A stretch of DNA of 64,000 bases from Astropecten irregularis (Eukaryota > Echinodermata > Asteroidea > Paxillosida > Astropectinidae), in the NCBI GenBank assembly GCA_963971285.1, contig OZ020246.1:18707217-18771216 (forward strand), written 5' to 3'. Shown piece after piece: positions 29,401 to 38,100 of the stretch. A program made the translations under genes and the position numbers. Under the pieces are notes generated by a model. That model saw only the letters and a list, made by a program, of their open reading frames with translations. It ran no database searches and was not told where the DNA came from. Each line of letters starts with the position of its first letter. Position 1 is the first letter of the stretch.

Positions 29401-32400
29401 TTAATGTGGAGCCCTAAAGTTGAAAATGTACAATTGTAATTTGACCACTAAAACACATTTGTCATTAGATTAATGTCAGAAATTAAAGACAATTTTACAT
29501 TGTGAATGATTGACCCTATTTATCACAGAAAAACTCAAAAGTAATTTTGCATTTTTTAGGGTGCACTCCACTCCAGTCAATTTTTCTTCACTTTTCAAAG
29601 ACTTTAATTTCAGTCAGTTTCTCTTGTGGTTATTTGATGAATGTATTATCTTATCAAATTAAACAAAGATTGATTCCAATTTCAAATTGTCTGATTTGTT
29701 TTCATCGGCATCAGAAGTTGGAATAAGGGGCGCAATATTAGCACTTGCCACAAGCGCCATTTTCCCTAGATACGCCAAAACATCAAAATGTTTCCCCCAA
29801 CAATGTTTCACATCTTCACACACACTGTGGCTATTGTTGATTTTTCTGGTTCACCCTGCACTCCAATTCCCAAGAAACTGCCCGAACATGATTTGTACCG
29901 GGTTATACTGTATGTGTTTCATTATACACATTATCTGAAAGCAACACAAAGTGGTCTAACGCTGACAATATTTACTTGCATCTGGATATTCTCCCCTTTT
30001 TTGTAAAGTACTTTCTTTGGAATGACTTTGAAACTTGTGATGACTAAGTAGAAATAAAATGCTTGTAACCAAATGGGTAGACACGCTTGTTTTCCTTTTT
30101 TTTCAAGCAGGTTTCATTTTGTTTTGATCTTAAGTTTATGATGCAAAAATGTGCAAATGACAAGATCACGTGCATTATCAATCATTTCAATAAATCTAAA
30201 ACAATAGCAAGTTGTGACTGAATTATATACATGTGCATATGGCTATTTGTTCCATGAATAATGCAATGTAATTCACTTTCTAGCACATCTATAAAATGTG
30301 CAAGACACACTAATGCCAGGTATATTTTACAATAACTGCAGACAACAGAGGGCTCACTTCCAATTAATGGTCAATGCATCTCTGGCGATAGCCATACAAT
30401 GGCTATATATTATGATTATGACTACAGCATGGTGTGAAATAATTAGCCACCATTCACATCATACACGAAATTCACGTACGCAGTTCTTTGTCTCTAAAGT
30501 TCTGCTTCTCTGGGGGGGGGGGGGGGGCATGGCATTTTATCTAGGATTAACCAGGCAGGAGTAGGGACGTCTAAACTGCCATTTAGGTAGGCTTATTTTG
30601 TAAGGGATGGGACACAAGAAAACACTTTTTATTGTCACTTGTTCGTAGGACCTAAACACTGATCCGACAGCATGATATACTGTCCGCCATTACTGCAATG
30701 TCCCCCCCCCCCCCACCTTTTTTTCCGGCAACAAAAGGATATACACTTCGCCGCACTCTATAATTGCAGGGTGTACGTCTTTTTTCTTTTTTTCTGACAA
30801 AAGGCGGGTGGGAACACTGCAATAATGGCGGGTGTTTCCTACCTCCATGGTTGCGCCGTCGGATCGGTGTATAGGCAGGCAATAGAGCTGAATACCAGCA
30901 GCAGTTAAAAAACACCAAGCCTCCCATTGCTCAGTGGTTTTGTATGTTGTGACACAGTAGGACTGTATGTATGACGCTGTGACCTAATGATTTGTGTTAC
31001 ATACTCAAGGTCTTGTCGTCAATCTACAGATTGTGGGTTCGAGTCCAGCCATCGGCTAGTGGTACTTCCTTGGGCAAGACACTTTTGTACAATCTTAAAC
31101 TAGGAGTAAATACTATACCCTGTGAGGGTAGAGATGGCTGTGTGCTTAATTAGCCTCTGAGCGGTATACAGCAGTTGATCAGGCTGTGCACTCCCCAGGG
31201 AGTTGAGATAGTTTAAAGAATGCACATAGCCCAATGACCAGGGATAATAATAATACAAGTTTGTATGTTGGATTGTGACATGAGCTATAAAAACTATATT
31301 TTGTTATCATTATTGTGCCAAATATATTAACATATGAAACCACTTCTCACGGAGACATGTTAGTGTAATTGCAGACCTGTGGATAATTTGAACACAGTCT
31401 TAGCTGCATTATATCCTTGGCTTTGGCTTTGGCTCCATTCATATAATTAAAGCTTAAAGGGTTCCTGCAGTGCTTTTTTCAGTCAGGTTATTTTATTGCC
31501 TTCATACAGAGAATATACTGACAAATAATGAATGGCAAGTCTTATTTTGGTTTCAAACCAGCATTTGGTTTTCCTTTGAATGGCTTTGAAAAAGGGGGAT
31601 TTTCACACATACTCATGTAGGGAACCAACAGCAAAAATATAATGAAAAAACATAAAAAATGAAGAGGCAGACTTGACCTACAGAAATATATATGGTTTTG
31701 TCAAAAAAAATACACCACCAGTTGAGTGAAAGGAACATATTTTGCAAAATAAAACCCATTGAGGAAGAAAGGTTCTGTCAGAAAACCTATAAAACAACCA
31801 AAACTTTTTGTGCACAAATCAATAGACCGATCCAGTAGGCCACGCCCACCATAGCAACGGCCAAGCAACGACGCACACGCGCGCGCGTAACGTGTCACGA
31901 TCGCCAACACGCGTTGCACGCCCATCACCGAAAGCACTTATCTCTATGGGACTCTGGTTTTGGAAAAAGTCACAAATGTACGTTTCGTCTCTTACCAGGC
32001 CATCGAGAGTCAGAATTAAAATGGCAATATAAACACCATCAATTTGTAGCAGAAAGATACTGTACTTGTGAAGTTGTGCTGCACTTACACAGTTACAGAG
32101 GACGGTATTTATTGTTTTTCCAGTTCGTAAACGTAAACACCACAGTAATCAATACCACGATCTCCAGCATGAGATCACCAAAATGGCTGCTGCAAATGGT
32201 GATCAGATTTTCGCAGCTGTGATTGGTCAATGCGAAAATGGGCGGGGCTTACTGGATCGGTCTATTGGGTTACTGCTCTCATCAGTTCCCAGATGACATC
32301 ACAGTTTTGCTCATGAATATGGAAATTATGCTAATTAGCATACAAACAAAACAACCTGCTTTTAACCCTGAATCAGTGTGAGGAAGTGGGTAAAATCACA

Positions 32401-33649
32401 GTCCCATGTACAGTTTTTTTATTGGCACATGTTCAAGCCATAATATTCCCATTGCAGAGACCCTTTAACGAAGAGGTTGTGGTTTTCCATTGAAGCTGGA
32501 GTTTTGCTTTCCAGTACAAATCTCTAGATGCACTCTCAAATCACTTTTTTTTTTTAAATGGACATACCAAATGGAGAAAGAAAATTGTGTTGACATTTGA
32601 AAACAGAGCCTCATTGTTCCACACAAATTATTAGGCAACTTGTTGAGCTTACCTCATCCTTGTGTTTCTGTGTAATTGTCTTGTTGTTATGATCAAGACG
32701 CCTGTTGAAATCTTCTTGTAGTCTGTGAATACGCTGTTTGGCTTCGTTGCCCAGTACATGTAGTTCGCTGCACTGACTAAGCTCATCCTGCCATAAAAAG
32801 TGTAGAGATGTTAGACATTTTCGATTAAAAAACATGTGGATTAAAAAACATGATTGTTCAGTTTCAGTCTAAAAGCTGACTTTGAATAAAATTCATACAA
32901 GGATTGCACTGAACTAATTTTAGAAAGGATTTAATAGATTCGCGGTAACCACTCTTTGAGTGTGAGTGTGTATGGTCTCTGAGAAGAACCAGATGTTTAA
33001 TTTGATGTTGGCAACAGAATGCTCTATCTGTTCATCCTCAGGAGAAGAATGCAGGACAATGGAAGATGCAGGATTTGTTTATGGTACCAATCCACTTACT
33101 TAAAATCCTGCATCCTGTAGGATAGAGAATCGTCTTAGAAAACCCAAAAACTTTAGCTTGCTGACATCAAAATGGTCGGAATATCATCATATGAGCAGTG
33201 ACAGTGCGTTAGGTGATAAGTTAACGTGAATGTTAAATCAGCAACAGAGACCTAATTTTTCTTTTAGATTGATTGCTAATGTCAATTCATGTGTTCATGG
33301 GGGAGCCAAAGTTCTAGTTGCAGAATGTTGCTACGTCTAAGGTGAACCATGGAGGAAGGTGTGAAGAAAATGTGAACCAACAATGACAAAATACCCCCCC
33401 CCCCAATGCATTATAACTTAAATATTGTCCAATATTCACAATTATTTGATAAAAATTTTGATAAAGATGCATAAAATGAGTCAACAAAATGACATAACCT
33501 ACCTCCAGCTGGTCAACACGTGTCTTTAATTCTTTATTTTCCCTAGCAACGTCCTGAAGAAAACTGAGTGTTTCAATGTGTCTCTTCGTCAGACGTTCAT
33601 CCTGTCCCGTCTGCACTTGTTTCGCGTTGTTGTACGTGTTTTGAGACAT
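2485..33649 (-). CDS. Unidentified coiled-coil protein, N-terminal part (gene runs off left edge)
   Basis: Four exons were found by reading the minus strand: 33503-33649 (residues 1-49, ATG start), 32653-32787 (50-94), 16872-16925 (95-112) and 2485-2574 (113-142). Each is bounded by AG acceptor and GT donor (gtaggt, gtaagc, gtaaga, gtgagt), each is a multiple of three and every junction is phase 0, so they join into one open frame. The product is rich in E, K, Q and L with heptad-like spacing (e.g. ENKELKTRVDQLE, HLTDQLDQLKKHDLKLD), with no signal peptide, membrane segment or catalytic motif. Strings of phase-0 exons coding only coiled coil are typical of structural, centrosomal or ciliary proteins, but I do not recognise the family and assign no function. 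The last visible donor shows that the gene continues left of the window. Small exons may have been missed in the 15.7- and 14.3-kb introns. It lies head-to-head with PSMD7. Confidence 0.78.
2826..2935 (+). repeat. SINE 3'-tail fragment ending in (ATT)n
   Basis: The stretch GTAAAGCGTTGTGATACC, then CGCTAGATATAAATGCC and an (ATT)n run, resembles the common 3' tail of tRNA-derived SINEs (GCGCTATATAAAT followed by short A/T repeats). The tRNA head is absent, so it is a truncated copy. Confidence 0.5.
3950..4240. promoter_or_regulatory. Candidate conserved non-coding block
   Basis: A complex, non-repetitive stretch with several homeodomain-type cores (ATTAATTAAG, GCTAATTAC) and GATA-type cores (CTGATAAGC). 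Its composition differs from the simple A/T-rich intron around it. Judged by eye only; no alignment is available. Confidence 0.2.
4960..5240. promoter_or_regulatory. Candidate conserved non-coding block
   Basis: Complex sequence with ACTAATTATAG, CTGATAAG (GATA-type) and TGCTAATGG cores, no repeats and no coding frame. Speculative without cross-species alignment. Confidence 0.2.
6348..6525. mobile_element. MITE family A, copy 1 (long form)
   Basis: A foldback element with ends ACACTCCGCACTAATGACG and GCGCAAGTGGGGCGCGC, an internal TGACGTCA and an inner CATGGTTGCAATGTTTGTC arm. It shares these blocks with copies at 7008, 24653 and 52839. Both ends abut TA, suggesting a TA target duplication. 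No coding capacity. The 3' end is mutated (GGGGCGCGC). Confidence 0.8.
7008..7192. mobile_element. MITE family A, copy 2 (long form, inverted)
   Basis: Opposite orientation to copy 1 and only about 480 bp from it. Ends read TAGCACTCCGCAC and GTGCGGAGTGCTA. It shares with copy 1 the extra GCGCGC...TGGCCAAAT segment next to the TGACGTCA site, so both belong to the longer subfamily. Confidence 0.85.
7745..7995. promoter_or_regulatory. Candidate conserved non-coding block with TCF/SOX-like cores
   Basis: Contains GCTAATTAGA, GATCAAAGGAT and AATCAAAGATC (TCF/LEF-like ATCAAAG) and two CCAATCAG boxes in non-repetitive sequence. Motif density only; no proof of function. Confidence 0.2.
8966..8979 (+). 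promoter_or_regulatory. CTCF-like site
   Basis: ACACTAGAGGGCGC matches 13 of 14 positions of the vertebrate CTCF core CCASYAGRKGGCRS. It lies in the 14.3-kb intron. CTCF occurs in many bilaterians with a similar core, but occupancy cannot be inferred from one motif. Confidence 0.3.
9395..9546. repeat. Cluster of short hairpins built on GAGAGCAAAT
   Basis: The main hairpin (9484-9543) pairs GAGAGCAAATCACTCT with AGAGTGATTTGCAGCTCTC. Immediately left are GAGCAAACTGCTCTC and GAGCTGAATTTGCAGCTC, each itself an inverted repeat. Related GGAGAGC strings occur at 9210-9260. Probably the remains of a foldback element or nested short repeats. Confidence 0.6.
12280..12480. promoter_or_regulatory. Candidate conserved non-coding block with GATA-type cores
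   Basis: Contains CAGATAAGGAG and CTAGATAAGATT (WGATAR) within complex sequence without repeats. Low confidence; motif observation only. Confidence 0.18.
13265..13288 (+). repeat. (AAGAC)n microsatellite
   Basis: About five perfect tandem copies of the pentanucleotide AAGAC. Confidence 0.9.
14440..14690. promoter_or_regulatory. Candidate conserved non-coding block, homeodomain-rich
   Basis: Dense in TAATTA-type cores (GATTAATTAAG, GTAATTAAAAATCC, GCAATTAAGG) mixed with GC-containing complex sequence. It has no frame and no repeat signature. Candidate intronic enhancer; unproven. Confidence 0.22.
18469..18482 (+). promoter_or_regulatory. CTCF-like site
   Basis: CCAATAGAGGGCAG matches 13 of 14 positions of the vertebrate core CCASYAGRKGGCRS. 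Same limits as for the site at 8966. Confidence 0.28.
24653..24810. mobile_element. MITE family A, copy 3 (short form)
   Basis: Best-preserved ends: TAGCGCTCCGCAC and GTGCGGAGCGCTA, a perfect inverted repeat flanked by TA. Inside are TGACGTCA, an ATCCCCGGATGTCAGACAAAC arm and its partner GTTTGTCTGAGATCCGG. It lacks the GCGCGC...GGCCAAAT segment of copies 1 and 2. Confidence 0.9.
27600..27935. repeat. Low-complexity C-rich then (GAA)n-rich tract
   Basis: Plus-strand C/A-rich sequence with repeated ACCC/ATCC words (27630-27780), then GA-rich and A/GAA runs (27800-27930). An open frame of 191 codons spans it, but its peptide is low-complexity and has no splice-supported partner. Confidence 0.6.
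30512..30527 (+). repeat. Poly(G) run
   Basis: Sixteen consecutive G. Similar homopolymer G/C runs occur at 30702-30714, 33396-33411, 42481-42490, 44428-44445 and 63666-63675; such runs are assembly-error prone and may form G-quadruplexes. Confidence 0.9.
30684..30831. mobile_element. 148-bp foldback element
   Basis: Left arm CCGCCATTACTGCAATGTCC and right arm ACACTGCAATAATGGCGG are inverted complements with few mismatches. The pairing continues inward (C-run and CACC against GGTGGG-type sequence, then GTACAC near the centre). There is no coding capacity. MITE-like; no sister copy was seen in the window. Confidence 0.65.
30975..31250 (+). repeat. tRNA-derived SINE
   Basis: An exact RNA polymerase III B box, GGTTCGAGTCC, is at 31036-31046, preceded by a weak A-box-like stretch near 30980. 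Downstream are CCTTGGGCAAGACACTT, common in marine-animal tRNA SINEs, a body with ACTCCCCAGGGAGTTGAGAT, and a tail CAATGACCAGGGATAATAATAATA. The tRNA head does not fold into an intact tRNA, so this is a retroposon and not a tRNA gene. Confidence 0.75.
31821..32266. mobile_element. 446-bp TIR element (MITE-like)
   Basis: Ends AATAGACCGATCCAGTA and TACTGGATCGGTCTATT are inverted complements apart from one base. The homology extends to about 28 bp including the GGCCACGCCCA / TGGGCGGGGC blocks. The interior is unrelated to any protein I recognise and includes a (GC)n-like CACGCGCGCGCGT patch. Confidence 0.85.
32788..33502. other. First intron of the coiled-coil gene
   Basis: Contains a poly(C) run at 33396-33411 and otherwise unremarkable A+T-rich sequence. 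The direct word GCAGGA recurs around 33050-33120 near a degenerate inverted pair (ATGCAGGACAATGG / AATCCTGCATCCTG), possibly an eroded foldback. Confidence 0.5.
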
Positions 33650-34136
33650 GTCGATAGCTGCTCGGTGGTATTATTATTTATTAAGACAATGGTCATAACA
33701 TAATGATAATGCACGTCTTGTTTTTGGGGCAGCAAACGTAACTACATGCACGTTTCAAATACTTCCAATTAATTATAAACAGTCAGACGATAACGTACAC
33801 AAGCGTTTTATTTACATCTGGAAATTAATGATGGTCAAATTCTCATGTCAAAAGAGGGCGCTATTGCAAAATAGTGGATGGTTTGCAAAGATTAATGCCC
33901 CTCTAAATATTATGTCCGAACGAAAAGTTAGTTGGCAACACTTACCATTAATGTTTTTATTTTATCGGCTTTTATTTAAAATGAAACCAACTGTGACTAA
34001 CAGTCACCTAACAGATTTTTTGCCGTTGCTAAAAAAAGAAGAAGTGATCTACCATCTCTAACATGAACCGATCTGAACATAAAGAACAAATAACACATCT
34101 GATCCCAGTCCCTCCGTCTATGTCTTGGAAATCAAA

Positions 34137-34543
34137 TTAAAGGTAATATCATACTTAAGTTCTTTTTTTTTTTTTTACAAATACAGATTCATGGGCAAAA
34201 ATATCAACACAGATACAGTAACAGTCATCTGTAAAGAAATTCAATCATCTGTAAAAAAAAAAATTCAATCCCATATAAAACCATGGTGCCCACTTTTTGA
34301 GAAAACAGTGAAAAACGGCCACAGTATCGCTTAAGTCTTTTCTCTTTATTGTTTGATCTTTAAAAGATAGAAAAAAAACATTTGGTCGCTGATTTTACTC
34401 ATTTTTGGATAAATACAGCATTATAGGCAAAGAATTGTTAACGGTAGGTTTCTACCATCACCATCTTTATACCCTGTAAGTTATAGATAAATCTGTGAAG
34501 ATTTCTGTTTCGGTATGCTACCAAAGTATGATACTACCTTTAA
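34137..34543. mobile_element. 407-bp TIR element in the divergent promoter region
   Basis: Ends TTAAAGGTAATATCATACTT and AAGTATGATACTACCTTTAA form a 20-bp inverted repeat with one mismatch. The interior is A/T-rich with a poly(T) run and a short direct repeat of TTCAATC...CATCTGTAAA. No coding capacity; MITE-like. Confidence 0.85.
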
Positions 34544-35035
34544 GAGACCTGGTGGAAATTTTCTGTAGACACATTTCATATTTTCTGCAGAAATCATAAA
34601 CATTTGTATGTAAATGAATGACATTGATCGAGAAACGAGGTTAAAACATCTATCGAGAATTAGGAATCACTAAGTTAAGTAGCGTCAGCATCGCACTGGG
34701 AATTTGCGGCAGGTGTGCGTTACCGTTAATGTTATGTAGCGCCCTCAAATTAATTGGCTACAACTTGAAATAACACAAAATAATAATCATGAGAGCAGCC
34801 CAGTCGCTTCAATACACAGCCGTAGCCAAGTTGAGAGAGTGAGAGGGTTGAGTTAAGAAATTAAATTTCATAAGGAAAGAATATACCGGTGAAAACATCT
34901 TTTTGATCTCAAAGAAAGGATGATCTTTGAAAGAATGAAAAATCCAAAGTTTTTATCTCTACCATTCAATTATTTATTCTTTGTGGAGTAACAACCATAG
35001 ATGGGTAGCATTTTGCTTTGCAACACCCAAGCCAG

Positions 35036-35045
35036 GCGCATGCGC
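35036..35045 (+). promoter_or_regulatory. NRF1-type palindromic site upstream of PSMD7
   Basis: GCGCATGCGC is an exact palindromic NRF1 (nuclear respiratory factor 1) core. It lies 135 bp before the PSMD7 start codon in an otherwise A+T-rich stretch, which fits a TATA-less housekeeping promoter. It also sits between two divergent genes, so it could serve both. The assignment rests on the motif and position only. Confidence 0.55.
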
Positions 35046-35179
35046 TGAACGGAACTTTTCGCCATTACTGACATGACTGAATGGAACTTCGCAAGTCATC
35101 TCACATGTGTGTTCATTAGCGACTAACGAATTGTTTATAAATATTGACTAAAATTAGAGACCTTTTTATTCCGAAAGGG

Positions 35180-38100
35180 ATGTCTCTTCCACAGTTAGAA
35201 ATTAACAAGGTGGTGGTCCACCCCTTGGTTCTATTAAGCGTCGTAGATCACTTCAACAGAGTACGAAATCAACGGCGAGTTGTCGGAGTTTTGCTGGGCG
35301 CCTGGAGAAAGGGAGTCCTTGATGTCTCCAATAGTTTTGCTGGTTTGTAACAAAAACAATGAAATTGTTAATTGGATTGAGTAGGCCCTAATTAATACGT
35401 TTACACCGAGCAGTATGAATGACTGTTGCTTGTTAAGAAATTATTTTCCTTATTTTATGTCCCTGGGAAGTCCAGAAATGATGTTTCCAGTTGAAATGAT
35501 TGATTGTTTGTAGGGATGTTACAAAATTTTTAGATATCATAGATATGCCCTGCAAGGTATATCATCTGAAAGAGCATGAGAATACCTTTCATTTGATACC
35601 TCACTCACTTCCATACCATTAGTTTGAAGGAAGTTACAGCCATTTTCATGATCCAAAATTTGCATATTTGGTCCCATATGGTTTTGCATTACATTGAAAA
35701 AAAAGTTGTGATCGAGGACTGGAGGAGGGCTAATTTTGTATAATTATGTCCATAAATATCTTTGGGATTAAAATATATGCATGAAATCTTTTCAAACATT
35801 AGATTGAAGTATTCTGGTTCAAATACATGATTTAAATTGATATTAATTATCCAAGATTAATCAGATAAATTATAATTCTAGTGGTTAATTACATAAATTC
35901 AATCCTGGGCACCAATATGCAACAACAACGCACAGCATCATGACATTCCTGGTCGAAAAAGTCACATTTCTGATCGTCAGATTCCACCCAAATTTCACCA
36001 CAAGGTAGTTGAAATGTCACTTTATCAGTATGTATACATTTCAAAATGGTAGGAACATTTGATCTATGAATAGGAGAGGGTTGAATGTGACCCAATAATT
36101 CAAGTTGATCGCACGAACGCAAGGAGCTACGGATCCCATTTTTTTTTTCACAGGAATTAAGAATGAGTCTCCAACTACACGATATCGATGATGTAGGAAA
36201 AAATTACCCCCCGGCAACCAATCAAAATGCCACATTTTGTAGGGCAATCCCCCAGTAGGGCTACAAGCCCGCGCAAGCACAGTGGACATTTCTGGCCTAC
36301 TCACAGTGCATGGATTGTAACGTACCTATTGTTTGTCAGTTTTATTTCGGAAGTGTAACGTGCCGGAGGTACGTTCTTATCGTTCAGATTAGCCAATGGG
36401 AACGGCAAAATAGCGTTAGCCGTTTGCAGGAAGATTGCCGGGGCTGGCAAAATATACACTGCCTTTTAATTTCTATGCCATGGTTTGTTACATTTTTAAT
36501 TCTTTGACTAGGCCCTAGTCTTTGTTATAAAGTTTGTAGGCCCAGGGGCTGATTTCACTAAATGCTTTGCGATCATCGCTAAAGTCCAAATCCATCGCTA
36601 AATGGAAAATTGATCACTACATTGCGTAGCATTGCGATGGATTTGGGTTTTAGCGATGATCGCAAAGCGTTAGTAAAATCAGCCCCAGGCCTACTTTTGT
36701 AAGTTTAAGCTAGGCCCTATCTATTTCTACCTCCATGATTTGAGTATTTTGACTCAGTTTATTGCCATATTTGGTGTGTTGGTTTTGTGTGTTTTGTGTG
36801 TTTTTTTGTTTAATTGTTTTTGCTTGGAATGTATATAAAAAAACTGGGATTATTAACTTAGAAAACTCTTAAGAATTCTTCATTTCAGTCCCATAGGGCT
36901 TGTGCATGGGGTACGGTGTCAAGTGTTGTCCGTGTATACATAGAAATCATTCCTAAGTTTCCATTCTAAATTTCCATTTGTCTCTTGTTTCTAATGTTAC
37001 AGTTCCCTTTGATGAAGATGATAAAGACAACACAGTGTGGTATCTGGATCATGACTACCTGGAGAGCATGTATGGCATGTTTAAGAAAGTCAATGGTACG
37101 TCACCATGTATAGATCCATAAACAGGGCCTAGGATCCGGTGTATCGGAGTGTCCTGGGCACTGCTTACAGGTCTAGTTACCATGGAATGAAAAACTTCTA
37201 AGACGGTTATGTAGAATGTCTTTTGATGTGGATTGTTAATTGTTTCACATCCATACAGGGGCCAATTTCATGGAGCTGTTAAGCAAAAAAATAATTGCTC
37301 AGCACAAAATGTCTTCCTCAATAAAACAAACCACCATTAAAAAATTCCATTTGATATTCATGGTCAGCGAACAACAGTCAAAGACCAATCACAGGCGATA
37401 CACAACACGTGGAAATTTGGTTGTTAATCCTGTTTTTATCAAGACAGAAGTGAAATGATTAGCAAATTTTTGTGCTAAGCAGGGCCGTGAAATTGGCCCC
37501 ATTTTGTTTGACACCATTTAGGTATGACATTTGGTTCAGGTTACGGAATTTGTCACAAGGCTTTTTTTAACCCTCTCACTTGCCACACGAGGCAAGAGCT
37601 GGTTACCACACATTACCACAGTCTCCACTGTGGTGTATGGTGGTCTGCATTTTTGCAGGATACCATACTTATGTGTACCACAGGAAAGCCATAATTGGTA
37701 AACTGTGGTATGCATGTGGGTTAGGGTTAAGTGTCGAACGAAAGTAAGAAGCAGGATGTAGGAAGGGGTACCCGGTACCCAACCAAACCCTTTAAACGTC
37801 TTGCTGGTAATCTTCCTAAGTCTGCCACAGTCCAAGACTACAGTAACACCACATGGTACATTCCTTGGACTTTGGCCTTGTTGTTGATGTTGGGCCAACC
37901 GCCTTACATAGTGCCTAGGCCCTATGGAATGACTTCAGTTTATCAGTGTCCAACAGTACCAAGAGGGCATGGGATGATTTTTGGTGGAAATGGGTCAAAT
38001 TATTGGCAGACATTTTAGGGTGGACTGCACTGATTTCTTGGTGGTTAGTTTGGTATTTAAACCAGTCTGACCATTTGGGGACTTGAATGACCCCTGCAAT

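Larger units (their letters stand above)
16926..32652. other. 15.7-kb intron of the coiled-coil gene
   Basis: No exon was recognised. Contents: CTCF-like site 18469, (ACAA)-type microsatellite 18787-18813, MITE family A copy at 24653, poly(T) at 26698, C-rich then GAA-rich stretch 27600-27935, a poly(G) run at 30512, foldback element 30684-30831, SINE near 30975-31250 and a 446-bp TIR element at 31821-32266. The interval 20400-24600 looks like plain unique intron sequence. Confidence 0.6.
33650..35179. other. Divergent intergenic region between the coiled-coil gene and PSMD7
   Basis: 1.5 kb between two start codons in opposite directions, so it must hold both 5' ends. A TIR element occupies 34137-34543; the proximal PSMD7 side carries the NRF1-type site. 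No TATA box at a convincing position was seen. The stretch 34550-34980 is unremarkable. Confidence 0.6.
35343..37002. other. PSMD7 intron 1
   Basis: Begins with an unusual gtttgt donor and ends gttacag. It holds a dispersed repeat (36349-36471) and a MITE (36536-36694), plus a (GT)-rich patch at 36778-36812. Minus-strand frames near 35889-36304 show no recognisable domain. Confidence 0.7.

Noticed and set aside
35144..35179. Upstream extension of PSMD7
   Set aside because: The extension would begin at TTG; the ATG at 35180 gives the family-typical N-terminus.
35889..36304. Two minus-strand frames with Cys/His-containing peptides in PSMD7 intron 1
   Set aside because: No known zinc-finger spacing, no splice continuity and no similarity I recognise.
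37720..37737. Telomere-like GGGTTAGGGTTAA
   Set aside because: Only two units, at the end of a dispersed repeat found at three sites; not an interstitial telomere array.
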